Of a stretch of 64,000 nucleotides of DNA, positions 8,843-16,825 are shown piece after piece. Positions within the stretch are counted from its first letter, which is position 1; every line of letters starts with the position of its first letter. The position numbers and the translations under genes are program-made. The stretch comes from Alphaproteobacteria bacterium (GTDB lineage: Bacteria; Pseudomonadota; Alphaproteobacteria; Rhizobiales; OSC116): NCBI GenBank assembly GCA_002400495.2, contig NVQL02000052.1, forward strand, positions 124,001 to 188,000, written 5' to 3'. Under the pieces are notes generated by a model. That model was not told the DNA's origin. It searched no databases and saw only the letters and a program-made list of their open reading frames with translations.

Positions 8843-9994
8843 TCAATTATTGCGGCCTAATTCAGCACGTATTTCATCACCATGTTCATCTAAAACGGGC
8901 GGTGCCATAACGTCTAAATTTGGTTTCCCATCAAAATTATAAGGCGCACGCACCGTTGTAAAACCACCCTCTAGCGGGTTGACATCCGATACATTCTGCG
9001 CTTCAACTTTAATGTTTAAATGCTTGGCTTGCGGGTCTTCCAATGCTTCATCAGCATCATAAGCAGCCGAATGCGGCACTTCTTTTGCCAGCAATAAAGC
9101 ACACCATTCATCGCGGGTTTTGGTGGTAAATACTGGCGTTAAAATATCAATCAAATCCTCTTGGTGCTTAATCCGCTCAAGCCGTTCTTCAAACCGTGAG
9201 TCAGTCAGCAATTCCAACTTGCCCGTGGCTTCAATAAACCCTTGCCAAAATTTTGGTGGTGATGACATATGAATGGCTACCGATTTACCATCTGAACATA
9301 CAAATGTGTATGATTGCGAAACTTTAGGACGGCTTAATGGCCCCATCACTTCACCTTCAGATAAATAATGCGTAAAACTATCCAAATTAAAATGGCACAT
9401 GGCTTCAAGCATCGAGATATCCAAACGCCTACCTTTGCCTGTTTTAGCAACCTCAAGCAAAGCCGCCATAATGCCCAAAGCGGCATATTGCCCCGTCACA
9501 GAATCAGCAATCGCAGGGCCAATCACTCTTGGTCTATCGGGTGGAGTGAGCAAGCGTAAGTAACCACTGGCAGCTTGCGCCACCGTGTCAAATGTCGGCC
9601 TGTCAGCCGAGGGGCCATCAGTACCAAAACCTGTAATGGCGCAATAAATAAGCTTGGGGTTAATCTTGCGCAAATCTTCTTCACCAACACCCAACCGCTC
9701 GGCCACACCCGGCCTAAAATTCTGAATGAACACATCAGCAGTTTTGATCAGCTCATAAAATGTCGCCAAATCATCTGGTTGTTTGGTGTCGAGCGCAATA
9801 GAGCGTTTGTTGCGGTTATAAGTCTGAAAATGCGGTGAATATAAACCACCTTTAAACGCCCTAAATGGGTCGCCCGTCACAGGTCGCTCAACCTTAATCA
9901 CATCAGCGCCTAAATCGGCCAAATGCATACCCGCAGCTGGGCCTGTAATATATGTGCCAAGCTCGATGACCCGAATGTCTTTTAATATCTTCAT
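8843..9994 (-). CDS. Class III (CaiB/BaiF family) CoA-transferase
   Basis: A 383-aa family III CoA-transferase, which moves CoA from an acyl-CoA donor to a carboxylic acid through an aspartyl-CoA thioester. The N-terminal Rossmann-like half contains VIELGTYITGPAAGMHLADLGADVIKVE. Asp164 in ADSVTGQYAALG aligns with the family's nucleophilic aspartate. Also typical are NRNKRSIALD (59-69) and FIQNFRPGVAERLG (89-102). It lies 10 bp after the citryl-CoA-lyase-like gene. That pairing suggests that a citrate- or citramalate-like acid is first activated to its CoA ester and then split; the actual acid is not known. Confidence 0.9.
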   Translation of the reverse strand: MKILKDIRVIELGTYITGPAAGMHLADLGADVIKVERPVTGDPFRAFKGGLYSPHFQTYNRNKRSIALDTKQPDDLATFYELIKTADVFIQNFRPGVAERLGVGEEDLRKINPKLIYCAITGFGTDGPSADRPTFDTVAQAASGYLRLLTPPDRPRVIGPAIADSVTGQYAALGIMAALLEVAKTGKGRRLDISMLEAMCHFNLDSFTHYLSEGEVMGPLSRPKVSQSYTFVCSDGKSVAIHMSSPPKFWQGFIEATGKLELLTDSRFEERLERIKHQEDLIDILTPVFTTKTRDEWCALLLAKEVPHSAAYDADEALEDPQAKHLNIKVEAQNVSDVNPLEGGFTTVRAPYNFDGKPNLDVMAPPVLDEHGDEIRAELGRNN

Positions 9995-10004
9995 TTAGCC
10001 ACTT

Positions 10005-10814
10005 TCACTCAGAACTATTTTGCGTATTCGGCTGCTCGCCATCATAATCAATAGCTAAATCTGCATTATGCGACATGATGAAGCCAATAGAGCGGGTGGA
10101 TTCTTCGAACAAATGCGCCACCAAACCCGCCGCACGTGCCAATAAAGGCACGCCTTTCATGGCTGCCAATGGCCAACCCGCATCTAGCATCACCGCAGGA
10201 ATGGCACCCGAAACGTTAATCGGCAAAGGCCGATTGATAATCTCTGGCGCATGCTTTGCCAGCAGGCGCAGCATTTCAATATTCTCGCCCGTCACGCCAT
10301 GTTCATCAGCCAAGGCCAATAAAACATTTGCCCGTGGGTCGCCCGCACTATGTTGCGGATGGCCAAGGCCAGGCACTTTTTGGCGGGTGGCTTTTAGGTT
10401 TTCAAGGCTTTTAATTGCCGCGTCTTCCATGCTGATACCGCTGTCATGAGCGTCTTTTATGGTGGCGACGATATATTGCCCCGCAATTTCAGAACTGCCT
10501 GCCACCACACTGCCCATACCCAACAAACCTGCTGCCATCGCGCCTTGCCATGCATCAGGGCCTGCCGCTAAAGTCATACGCGCGGCCTGCACACTTGGCA
10601 CAAGGCCATGTTCGGCAATCGCCACCATGCAGGCATTGGTCATCATTTTTTGTTTTTCGCTGGGGTTTTTACCCGTTACCAATAGCCAAAAATAATCGGT
10701 AAAATCAGTTTTGCCGATCAATTCGCTACACAGATCATACCCACGCACAGTCACGCCGTCAGCGTTCGAAGTCGCAATGGCGGTGAATGATTGATCTTGC
10801 TTGCCTATTCTCAT
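10005..10814 (-). CDS. Citryl-CoA lyase-like protein (short citrate synthase family)
   Basis: A 269-aa member of the citrate synthase superfamily, much shorter than true citrate synthase (about 430 aa), matching the short lyase-like forms. Visible landmarks are an early histidine (AIAEHGLVPS), the core motif VPGLGHPQHSAGDPRA, which corresponds to the GFGHR catalytic-histidine region of citrate synthase, and the C-terminal AAGLVAHLFEE segment. Such proteins cleave or form citryl-CoA-type esters (oxaloacetate plus acetyl-CoA or homologues). It is cotranscribed with a CoA-transferase and a LigAB-type dioxygenase. A role late in ring-fission product breakdown is inferred. Confidence 0.82.
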   Translation of the reverse strand: MRIGKQDQSFTAIATSNADGVTVRGYDLCSELIGKTDFTDYFWLLVTGKNPSEKQKMMTNACMVAIAEHGLVPSVQAARMTLAAGPDAWQGAMAAGLLGMGSVVAGSSEIAGQYIVATIKDAHDSGISMEDAAIKSLENLKATRQKVPGLGHPQHSAGDPRANVLLALADEHGVTGENIEMLRLLAKHAPEIINRPLPINVSGAIPAVMLDAGWPLAAMKGVPLLARAAGLVAHLFEESTRSIGFIMSHNADLAIDYDGEQPNTQNSSE

Positions 10815-10835
10815 TAGCTTATTCTTTCTATATTC

Positions 10836-11201
10836 TTAAGTCTGAATGGACGGATAATCTTTACCGACCCAATGTTCGAGCTTTGCCGCATATTCAAGCT
10901 GAAAGGCCAACGGGCCTTTTTCTTTCATATAATCTTCTTCATAAATGGCGATATAAATGGTCAAGCATAAAAAGAAATGCGCGCCCATCTCAAACAAAGC
11001 CACATAATCATGATCGATCAAAATTTTGCGCTCATGCTTGGTCAATGAATGAACAGTACTCATTTCAGCTTCATTCAACCGTGGCCCAATGGATTGCTCC
11101 CACGATGCGACCATAGCGGCGGGGTTTTCTTTATAACGCTGCAATAATTCAGGGTCACGATCGATTTGAAATAGGAATTTATTGACATAATATTTGCTCA
11201 T
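10836..11201 (-). CDS. Extradiol ring-cleavage dioxygenase small subunit (LigA-like)
   Basis: A 121-aa protein of the LigA type, the all-helical small subunit of protocatechuate 4,5-dioxygenase or related gallate dioxygenases. Typical features are KFLFQIDRDPELLQRYKENP-like N-terminal helices and the LTKHERKILIDHDYVALFEMGAHFF segment that lines the active site lid. Its start overlaps the LigB-like stop by 4 bp (ATGA), so the two subunits are translationally coupled. The order B then A is the reverse of Sphingobium ligAB. The precise ring substrate cannot be assigned. Confidence 0.86.
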   Translation of the reverse strand: MSKYYVNKFLFQIDRDPELLQRYKENPAAMVASWEQSIGPRLNEAEMSTVHSLTKHERKILIDHDYVALFEMGAHFFLCLTIYIAIYEEDYMKEKGPLAFQLEYAAKLEHWVGKDYPSIQT

Positions 11202-12061
11202 GGTTTTTCTCCCTCAGGATACCATGTGAAATAGGCCTCCATGGTGTGAAACAAATCTAAACTATCGACATAATCCGCCTGCTGGTTTGGCCCTGCAATG
11301 CCCAGCATTAAAATGAACTCCATAAAACCCGCCGTCGCATTGCCCGATTTTTCCAAACTTTCATGAGTTACATTTTCCAAGATCGCATCAATGTCGCCAT
11401 TGCGCAGCCATTCGATGGCTTGATGGTCAAATTCTGGGTCTGGGCCTGTTTCTTTGAACATCCTTGGCCCACCAAGCTCAAGCGATAAGTGCCCAGAGCC
11501 AATGGCAGCAATGCGTTTGTCAGATGGATATTCATCAATAATTTCGCGTATCGCGCGGCCAAGCTGGTAAAAACGCTTAGGCGATGGCAAAGGCGGGGCA
11601 AAAATATTGGCATATATCGGCACAACAGGTAAATCATTGTCTGGCCTCACGGTGATGATCGGACAAATAATCGAATGATCAATTTTCAATTCATTGCTAA
11701 ATGCAAAATCAAACTCACGGTCAAGCAAGCCTTGATGCATAAAGTTAGAAAGATCTTCATCGCCTTCAAGCACATATTTCGGAATTGAAAATTCGCGCTC
11801 TTCATTATAGAAAGTCGCGTCATAACGCGGGGCTTTGCCAATTATGAATTGCGGGTAATTGTCTAAGAAAAACTGATGAAAATGGTCAGCGCCAATCATC
11901 ACCAAAATATCAGGTTTAGCTTTGGTCAGCGTCTCGCGATAGGCTTCAATCTTACGCTTCCACTCTGCGGCTTGCGGCATTTGCTGCTCGACGGGCATAG
12001 TGGTGGCTTTTAAATAAAATGGGTGATGTGTTGTGGCTAGTGTTGCAACTAGTTTTGCCAT
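11198..12061 (-). CDS. Extradiol ring-cleavage dioxygenase catalytic subunit (LigB-like)
   Basis: A 287-aa class III extradiol dioxygenase, non-haem Fe(II)-dependent, which opens a catechol-type ring next to the two hydroxyls. Expected residues are present: His12 (TTHHPF) and the histidine of GADHFHQF for iron, the catalytic histidine of GSGHLSLELGG, and the glutamate of AGFMEFILMLG as third iron ligand. It is the first gene of the minus-strand operon. It has a TTGACA-N18-TATCAT promoter (12137-12166) and a divergent IclR gene. Protocatechuate, gallate or a methylated gallate are all possible substrates. No aldehyde dehydrogenase (LigC) is in the window, which slightly favours gallate-like substrates. 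Confidence 0.88.
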   Translation of the reverse strand: MAKLVATLATTHHPFYLKATTMPVEQQMPQAAEWKRKIEAYRETLTKAKPDILVMIGADHFHQFFLDNYPQFIIGKAPRYDATFYNEEREFSIPKYVLEGDEDLSNFMHQGLLDREFDFAFSNELKIDHSIICPIITVRPDNDLPVVPIYANIFAPPLPSPKRFYQLGRAIREIIDEYPSDKRIAAIGSGHLSLELGGPRMFKETGPDPEFDHQAIEWLRNGDIDAILENVTHESLEKSGNATAGFMEFILMLGIAGPNQQADYVDSLDLFHTMEAYFTWYPEGEKP

Positions 12062-12107
12062 TCAAATGCCCTCCCTATGGTCATTTTCATATCTTCAAAT
12101 TATTTTA

Positions 12108-12205
12108 TTTCGCTTAACGAAAATTATTTCGTATTAATGATAGGCGATTTATGCTATGAGTGTCAAGGCTATATTATTGACGGTCAATAATGCCTATGCT
12201 AAACA
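12108..12205. promoter_or_regulatory. Divergent ligB-like/iclR promoters with candidate IclR operators
   Basis: For the minus-strand operon: -35 TTGACA (12161-12166) and -10 TATCAT (12137-12142), spaced 18 bp. For the iclR-type gene: -35 TTGACG (12177-12182) and -10 TAAACA (12200-12205), spaced 17 bp. A perfect 19-bp palindrome (ATTATTGAC, G, GTCAATAAT) at 12173-12191 covers the iclR -35 and lies just upstream of the operon -35. A second inverted repeat (TTTCG, 5 nt, CGAAA) at 12108-12122 lies downstream of the operon -10. Positions fit an autorepressing activator; this is inferred. Confidence 0.62.
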
Positions 12206-12232
12206 GCAGTTAACAGGCAATTAGGAGGCATT

Positions 12233-13036
12233 TTGCAAAATTTGGGACAAGACAAAGAACTGTTAGATGCTCTGGCACGCGGCTTAATGGTTATTGAATC
12301 TTTTGACCAAGAGCAGCCCGAAATGACCTTAAGCGAAGTGGCACGCAAAACCGACATCAAGCCTGCAACCGCACGGCGTATATTGCGCACCTTGGTGGCG
12401 TTGGGTTATGCCCGCATTGTCAATAAACGTTATTTACTGACCCCCAAAATATTAGGCCTTGGCGCCGCCTACTCCCGCTCGGCGCAGCTAGAAGAAGCGT
12501 TTATGCCCGAGCTTAAACGCTTGGTCGGCAAATACGGCGATGCCTCATCAGTGACTATATTGGCTGATAATGAAATTTTTTATGTGGCGCATTTTTCTGA
12601 GCAAAAAGGCAGCCGTGTTTCTGCCGATGCGGGCATCACTTACCCCGCCTACCCTGCCTCGATGGGTCGGGTGCTATTGGCTGGTTTGAACGATCAAGAG
12701 CTTAATCAATATTTTGCACAAGTCGAATTTGAAAAACGCACCGAAAACACCGAAACCAACCCCAATATATTGCGCAAAATCATTCAAACCACCCGCGAAG
12801 TTGGTTTTTCCTCCACCAGAGACGAGCTGTTCTACGGCGTTACGGCCTTGGCCGTGCCCATCGTGATCAACCGCGGCACGGTGATCGCGGCAATCAACTC
12901 ATCTGGCTATTCGGGCAAGGTGACAATGGATGAATTGATCGATCAACGGCTAGATGATTTACGCATTTCTGCCGATAGAATCGCCGATACATTGCTACGC
13001 TACCCGTCATTGCGCCATTCTATCGAACGTTCATAA
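12233..13036 (+). CDS. IclR-family transcriptional regulator
   Basis: A 267-aa IclR regulator. It begins at a TTG codon 4 nt after an AGGAGG site; no in-frame ATG lies near. The N-terminal winged HTH covers about residues 10-75 (LLDALARGLMVIESF, TLSEVARKTDIKPATARRILRTLVALGYA). The C-terminal effector domain contains EQKGSRVSADAGITYPAYPASMGRVLLAG and the final VIAAINSSGYSGKVTMDEL stretch, as in PcaR/PobR/PcaU. Those relatives control protocatechuate and hydroxybenzoate genes, which agrees with its divergent position beside the LigB-like gene. The inducer is unknown. Confidence 0.92.
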   Translation: MQNLGQDKELLDALARGLMVIESFDQEQPEMTLSEVARKTDIKPATARRILRTLVALGYARIVNKRYLLTPKILGLGAAYSRSAQLEEAFMPELKRLVGKYGDASSVTILADNEIFYVAHFSEQKGSRVSADAGITYPAYPASMGRVLLAGLNDQELNQYFAQVEFEKRTENTETNPNILRKIIQTTREVGFSSTRDELFYGVTALAVPIVINRGTVIAAINSSGYSGKVTMDELIDQRLDDLRISADRIADTLLRYPSLRHSIERS

Positions 13037-13094
13037 CTCACAAAATATCAATTGTTTCCACACTTCCTACGAAAGGCCCATTTATACGCCCTTT

Positions 13095-14138
13095 TTATTT
13101 ATGATCTCCAAGCGCTTGGTCAAGAATTTTTTGCAAGGCAGCGCCACGGGCAAATGTTGGCTCTAGTGATTTTTGCTCGCGGATTGATTTTACAAATTTT
13201 TGATAAACCGTTTCCACGTCAGGTGTTTCCACCTCGTGCCATGTCTCCGTATCTAGACCCTCTCCAAGGCAGGCATTTAAGCGGCTGATTTTCTTTTCAA
13301 ACAACACTTCCAAACCGCCTTTATCGCCATAAATGCGCAGGCGTAAATCATTATGATGGCCAGAAGCAAAACGTGTGGCGCTAATCGTGCCCAAAGCGTT
13401 GTTTTCAAGCTGCATATGCATGACAAAACTATCATTGGCATCAAGTGGATATTCGCCGATTTGATTGTTTGGCGCTTTGTCAAAAGTATGCAATTTACAA
13501 TCCATATCTTTCGGCATTTGCCCCGCAATATAGGTGGCAAAATCAATAATATGAATGCCAACATCGCCCAACACACCTTTTGAGCCATGCTCACTAGATA
13601 AGCGCCACAACCATTGGCTTTCAGTTTTCCAATCGCCCCAAGCTGGCTGGGTCAACCATGATTGCAAATAAGATGCCTCAAAATGCTTCACCTCGCCAAT
13701 CGCGCCTTCAGCCACCATTTGCGCGGCTTTTTGCACCGCCGCAACATCGCGATAGCTTAAATTCACCATATTCACCACGCCCATTTTCTGGGCTAAATCG
13801 GCCATTTCTTGCGCCTCTGGGTATGATGTGGCCAACGGTTTTTCACATAAAACATGTTTTTGCGCGGCCAAAATTTGCATGGTCGTGCCGTAATGCACTT
13901 TATCGGGCGTCACGTTTGAAACCGCATCAAATTCACCCCATGCTAACAAATCATCTAGCGAGGTGAATCTATGCTCAATGTCATGCTCATCACAAAATTT
14001 TTGCAACAAAGCCTCATCCATATCCAAACCCGCAACAATAATCACATCTGGGTTAAGCTTATAGGCCGCAGCATGGTTATTGGCCATGCCACCCGTACCA
14101 ACAATTGCGATACGGGTTGGGGTTGATTTATTTGTCAT
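13095..14138 (-). CDS. thuB: Gfo/Idh/MocA oxidoreductase, ThuB-like
   Basis: A 347-aa NAD(P)-dependent sugar oxidoreductase. The Rossmann motif IAIVGTGGMANNHAAAY is at residues 9-25, the EKP catalytic-lysine motif (CEKPLA) is near residue 100, and the GDVGIHIIDFATY helix bears the active-site Asp/His pair. In Sinorhizobium and Agrobacterium ThuA and ThuB convert trehalose-type disaccharides via 3-keto derivatives. The gene order here (thuE-F-G-K-A-B) matches that operon, which is the main reason for the name. It is the last gene of the transcript and is convergent with the IclR gene, 58 bp apart. Confidence 0.78.
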   Translation of the reverse strand: MTNKSTPTRIAIVGTGGMANNHAAAYKLNPDVIIVAGLDMDEALLQKFCDEHDIEHRFTSLDDLLAWGEFDAVSNVTPDKVHYGTTMQILAAQKHVLCEKPLATSYPEAQEMADLAQKMGVVNMVNLSYRDVAAVQKAAQMVAEGAIGEVKHFEASYLQSWLTQPAWGDWKTESQWLWRLSSEHGSKGVLGDVGIHIIDFATYIAGQMPKDMDCKLHTFDKAPNNQIGEYPLDANDSFVMHMQLENNALGTISATRFASGHHNDLRLRIYGDKGGLEVLFEKKISRLNACLGEGLDTETWHEVETPDVETVYQKFVKSIREQKSLEPTFARGAALQKILDQALGDHK

Positions 14139-14160
14139 ATGTCTCTCTTAATTTTGGCGG

Positions 14161-14946
14161 TTATTTAAAACCATCTTCGCCATCTTGGTGCAATCTTGGC
14201 CCACGCTCAACAATTTTCTCAATAGCGTCTTCAACAGGTCTATTGGGCGCATCCGTCACGTCTTGCACGCGCGCTTGCGGGTTATAAGCCCAGTTCACCG
14301 CATTGGTCAACACAGTTTGCACGTTTTTATCATGGTAAGTTGGGTAAGTTTCATGCCCAGGGCGGAAGTAAAAAATATTGCCTGCACCGCGTTTATAAGT
14401 CACGCCAGAGCGGAACACTTCACCACCTTGAAACCAACTTATAAAAACATTTTCAAGCGGTTCAGGTATGCCAAATGGTTCGCCATACATTTCTTCATTT
14501 TCAAGTTCAAAATAATCAGGCAGGCCTTTGGCAATCGGGTGATTGCGAGATGTCACCCACAGGCGTTCACGCTCGCCAGCTTCACGCCATGATAGGTTGC
14601 ATGGTGTGCCCATTAAACGCTTAAACGGTTTTGAAAAATGCGCGCTGTGCAAAAATATCAAGCCCATGCCGCTCCATACAGCCTCACAAACCCGCTCAAC
14701 CACTTCGTCCGATACATCACCATGGGCAGCATGTCCCCACCAAAGCAAAACATCAGTTTCAGCCAAACGCTCAGCGGTTAAGCCATGCTCGGCCTGCTGC
14801 AAAGTCGCAGTTATGGCGTCTATGTTGGTAGATTTATTTAACGTTTCAGCGATGCAACCATGCATGCCGTTAGGATATAAATCAGATACAGTTTTATTGG
14901 TTTGTTCGTGAACATTTTCACCCCAAACAACGGTTTTTATTGTCAT
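14161..14946 (-). CDS. thuA: ThuA-like trehalose utilisation protein
   Basis: A 261-aa protein of the ThuA family (class I glutamine-amidotransferase-like fold without the amidotransferase role). Family signatures are VWGENVHEQT at the start, DVLLWWGHAAHGDVSDEVVERV near residue 85, GLIFLHSAHFSKPF, and the RPGHETYPTYHDKNVQTVLTNAVNWA segment near the end. It has no signal peptide, so it acts in the cytoplasm. It sits 22 bp upstream of the ThuB-like gene and 19 bp after the ATPase gene. Known work links ThuA with ThuB in oxidation of imported trehalose, maltitol or sucrose. Confidence 0.85.
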   Translation of the reverse strand: MTIKTVVWGENVHEQTNKTVSDLYPNGMHGCIAETLNKSTNIDAITATLQQAEHGLTAERLAETDVLLWWGHAAHGDVSDEVVERVCEAVWSGMGLIFLHSAHFSKPFKRLMGTPCNLSWREAGERERLWVTSRNHPIAKGLPDYFELENEEMYGEPFGIPEPLENVFISWFQGGEVFRSGVTYKRGAGNIFYFRPGHETYPTYHDKNVQTVLTNAVNWAYNPQARVQDVTDAPNRPVEDAIEKIVERGPRLHQDGEDGFK

Positions 14947-14965
14947 TATTTTTCTCCGCTTTCAT

Positions 14966-15979
14966 TTAAAGGGCTGGCTTGCCCTGTTGATTAAATTTAT
15001 GCAAATTGGCGTTTTGGGGGCGAAGATTGACTTTCGTACCATTTGCAATTTTTAGTTTTCCTGCTTGGCGCACCACTAATGGCTCATCCGCACCAATCTC
15101 TAAATATAAATAATTATCCGAACCTAAGTCTTCAGCATGAATCACCTTGCCAGTCCAGAGTTTATCTGAATTATCCTCATCTACAATTTCAATATGTTCA
15201 GGGCGAATACCTAAAGTGTCGCAGTTAAACTCATCGGCAAATTTACCGGTTAAAAAATTCATCTTCGGCGAGCCAATAAACCCGGCCACAAATATTGAGG
15301 CTGGGCTTTCGTAAAGCTCACTTGGTGTGCCGACTTGCTCCACAATGCCATCACGCAAAACACAAATTCTGTCAGCCAAGGTCATGGCTTCAACTTGGTC
15401 ATGCGTCACATAAACCATAGTTGTGTCTTGCATATCATGGTGTAGTTTGGCAATTTCTAACCGTGTTGCGACCCGCAATGCGGCATCTAAGTTGGATAAA
15501 GGCTCATCAAACAAAAACACTTTAGGGTCACGCACAATGGCACGGCCAATGGCCACCCGCTGGCGTTGCCCGCCCGATAATTGTTTGGGCAGGCGCTCAA
15601 GCAAATCTTCGATCTGCAACATGCGCGCCGCGTTTAGCACCCGTTCCTTCATCTCTTGCTTGGTGGTCTTGGCCAATTTCAAGCCAAACGCCATATTGTC
15701 ATAAACCGTCATATGCGGGTAGAGCGCGTAAGATTGAAACACCATAGCAATGCCGCGTTTAGAGGGGATGACATTGTTTACAACCTCACCATCAAACAAT
15801 AATTCACCATCGCTAATGGCCTCTAAACCCGATATAAGCCGCAATAAAGTCGATTTTCCGCAACCCGATGGGCCGACAAAAACCATAAATTCACCAGATT
15901 TTATCTCTAAATCAATGCCCTTAATCACATGCACCGCACCATATGATTTGTGCAGATTCTTCAATTCAATGTTAGCCAT
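14966..15979 (-). CDS. thuK: CUT1 sugar ABC transporter ATPase (MalK/UgpC type), ThuK-like
   Basis: A 337-aa ATPase of the MalK group that powers the ThuFG permeases. Walker A GPSGCGKS is at residues 36-43, the Q-loop is in VFQSYALYPHMTVYDN, the signature is LSGGQRQRVAIGRAIVRDP, and Walker B is VFLFDEPLSNLDAALR. After residue about 235 comes the regulatory OB-fold domain with GSPKMNFLTGKF and LGIRPEHIEIVD. It follows the MalG-like permease gene by 12 bp and precedes thuA by 19 bp. Confidence 0.87.
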   Translation of the reverse strand: MANIELKNLHKSYGAVHVIKGIDLEIKSGEFMVFVGPSGCGKSTLLRLISGLEAISDGELLFDGEVVNNVIPSKRGIAMVFQSYALYPHMTVYDNMAFGLKLAKTTKQEMKERVLNAARMLQIEDLLERLPKQLSGGQRQRVAIGRAIVRDPKVFLFDEPLSNLDAALRVATRLEIAKLHHDMQDTTMVYVTHDQVEAMTLADRICVLRDGIVEQVGTPSELYESPASIFVAGFIGSPKMNFLTGKFADEFNCDTLGIRPEHIEIVDEDNSDKLWTGKVIHAEDLGSDNYLYLEIGADEPLVVRQAGKLKIANGTKVNLRPQNANLHKFNQQGKPAL

Positions 15980-15991
15980 TATTCACTCCAA

Positions 15992-16825
15992 TTATCCTTT
16001 AACCCCACCAGCGGTCAGGCCAGAAACGATTTTACGTTGAAAAACAAGCACAAGTGCAATGAGCGGTACCGTTACGATTACCGATGCCGCCATAATTGTG
16101 CCCCAAGGGGTTTCATATTGTGATGTGCCAGACAGCAGCGCAATGGCCACAGGCACAGTTCTGGTAATTTCTGACGATGTAAACGTCAGCGCAAAAAGAA
16201 ACTCATTCCACGCACCGATGAATGCCAGCAAACCTGTCGTCACCAAAGCTGGCCACATTAAAGGCAAAAATACTTTGGTGATGATGTCCCAAGGTGTCGC
16301 GCCATCAATAATCGCCGCTTCTTCAATCTCAACGGGCAGCCCCCGCATAAAGGTGGTCAAAACCCACACGGTGAATGGCAAGGTGAAAATCGTATAGCTT
16401 AAAATCAATGCCCAAGGCGTGTTGTAAATGCCCAAATAACGGATCAATTCAAACAGGCCAGCCAAAACCGCAATTTGCGGGAACATCGACACGCCCAAAA
16501 TGGTCATTAACAACAAGCCGCGCCCTTTAAATTTCACCCGTGCCAAGGCATAAGATGCAGTGACCGCCAAAAACAATGCGAATATAACCGTGGTAGAGGC
16601 AATGAATACCGAGTTGCCAATGTTGCGTATAAATGTGCGGCCACCCAGCACAGAAGCGTAATTCGAAAAATCAAAACTATCGGGGAAATAATTGACTCTA
16701 AACAAGTCTGTACCGGTTTTAAGGCTGGTCAAAATCGCATAATAAAACGGAAATATAGCAATAAATACAATCACAAACACCGCAAAATAAAAACTAATTT
16801 TCTTTACATAATCCATTGTGGTCAT
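15992..16825 (-). CDS. thuG: CUT1 sugar ABC transporter permease (MalG type), ThuG-like
   Basis: A 277-aa inner-membrane protein with six predicted helices, starting with helix 1 at about 9-32 (ISFYFAVFVIVFIAIFPFYYAIL). The EAA loop that docks onto the ATPase is EEAAIIDGATPWDIITKVFLPLMWPAL, as in MalG. The C-terminus VSGLTAGGVKG is the usual MalG ending. Its ATG overlaps the ThuF-like stop (ATGA), which couples translation of the two permease subunits. Confidence 0.88.
   Translation of the reverse strand: MTTMDYVKKISFYFAVFVIVFIAIFPFYYAILTSLKTGTDLFRVNYFPDSFDFSNYASVLGGRTFIRNIGNSVFIASTTVIFALFLAVTASYALARVKFKGRGLLLMTILGVSMFPQIAVLAGLFELIRYLGIYNTPWALILSYTIFTLPFTVWVLTTFMRGLPVEIEEAAIIDGATPWDIITKVFLPLMWPALVTTGLLAFIGAWNEFLFALTFTSSEITRTVPVAIALLSGTSQYETPWGTIMAASVIVTVPLIALVLVFQRKIVSGLTAGGVKG

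Noticed and set aside
13036-13095. Possible terminator between iclR and thuB (AAAGG...CCTTTTT)
   Set aside because: Only about five pairs form and the arms are out of register; not convincing as a terminator although a T-run is present.
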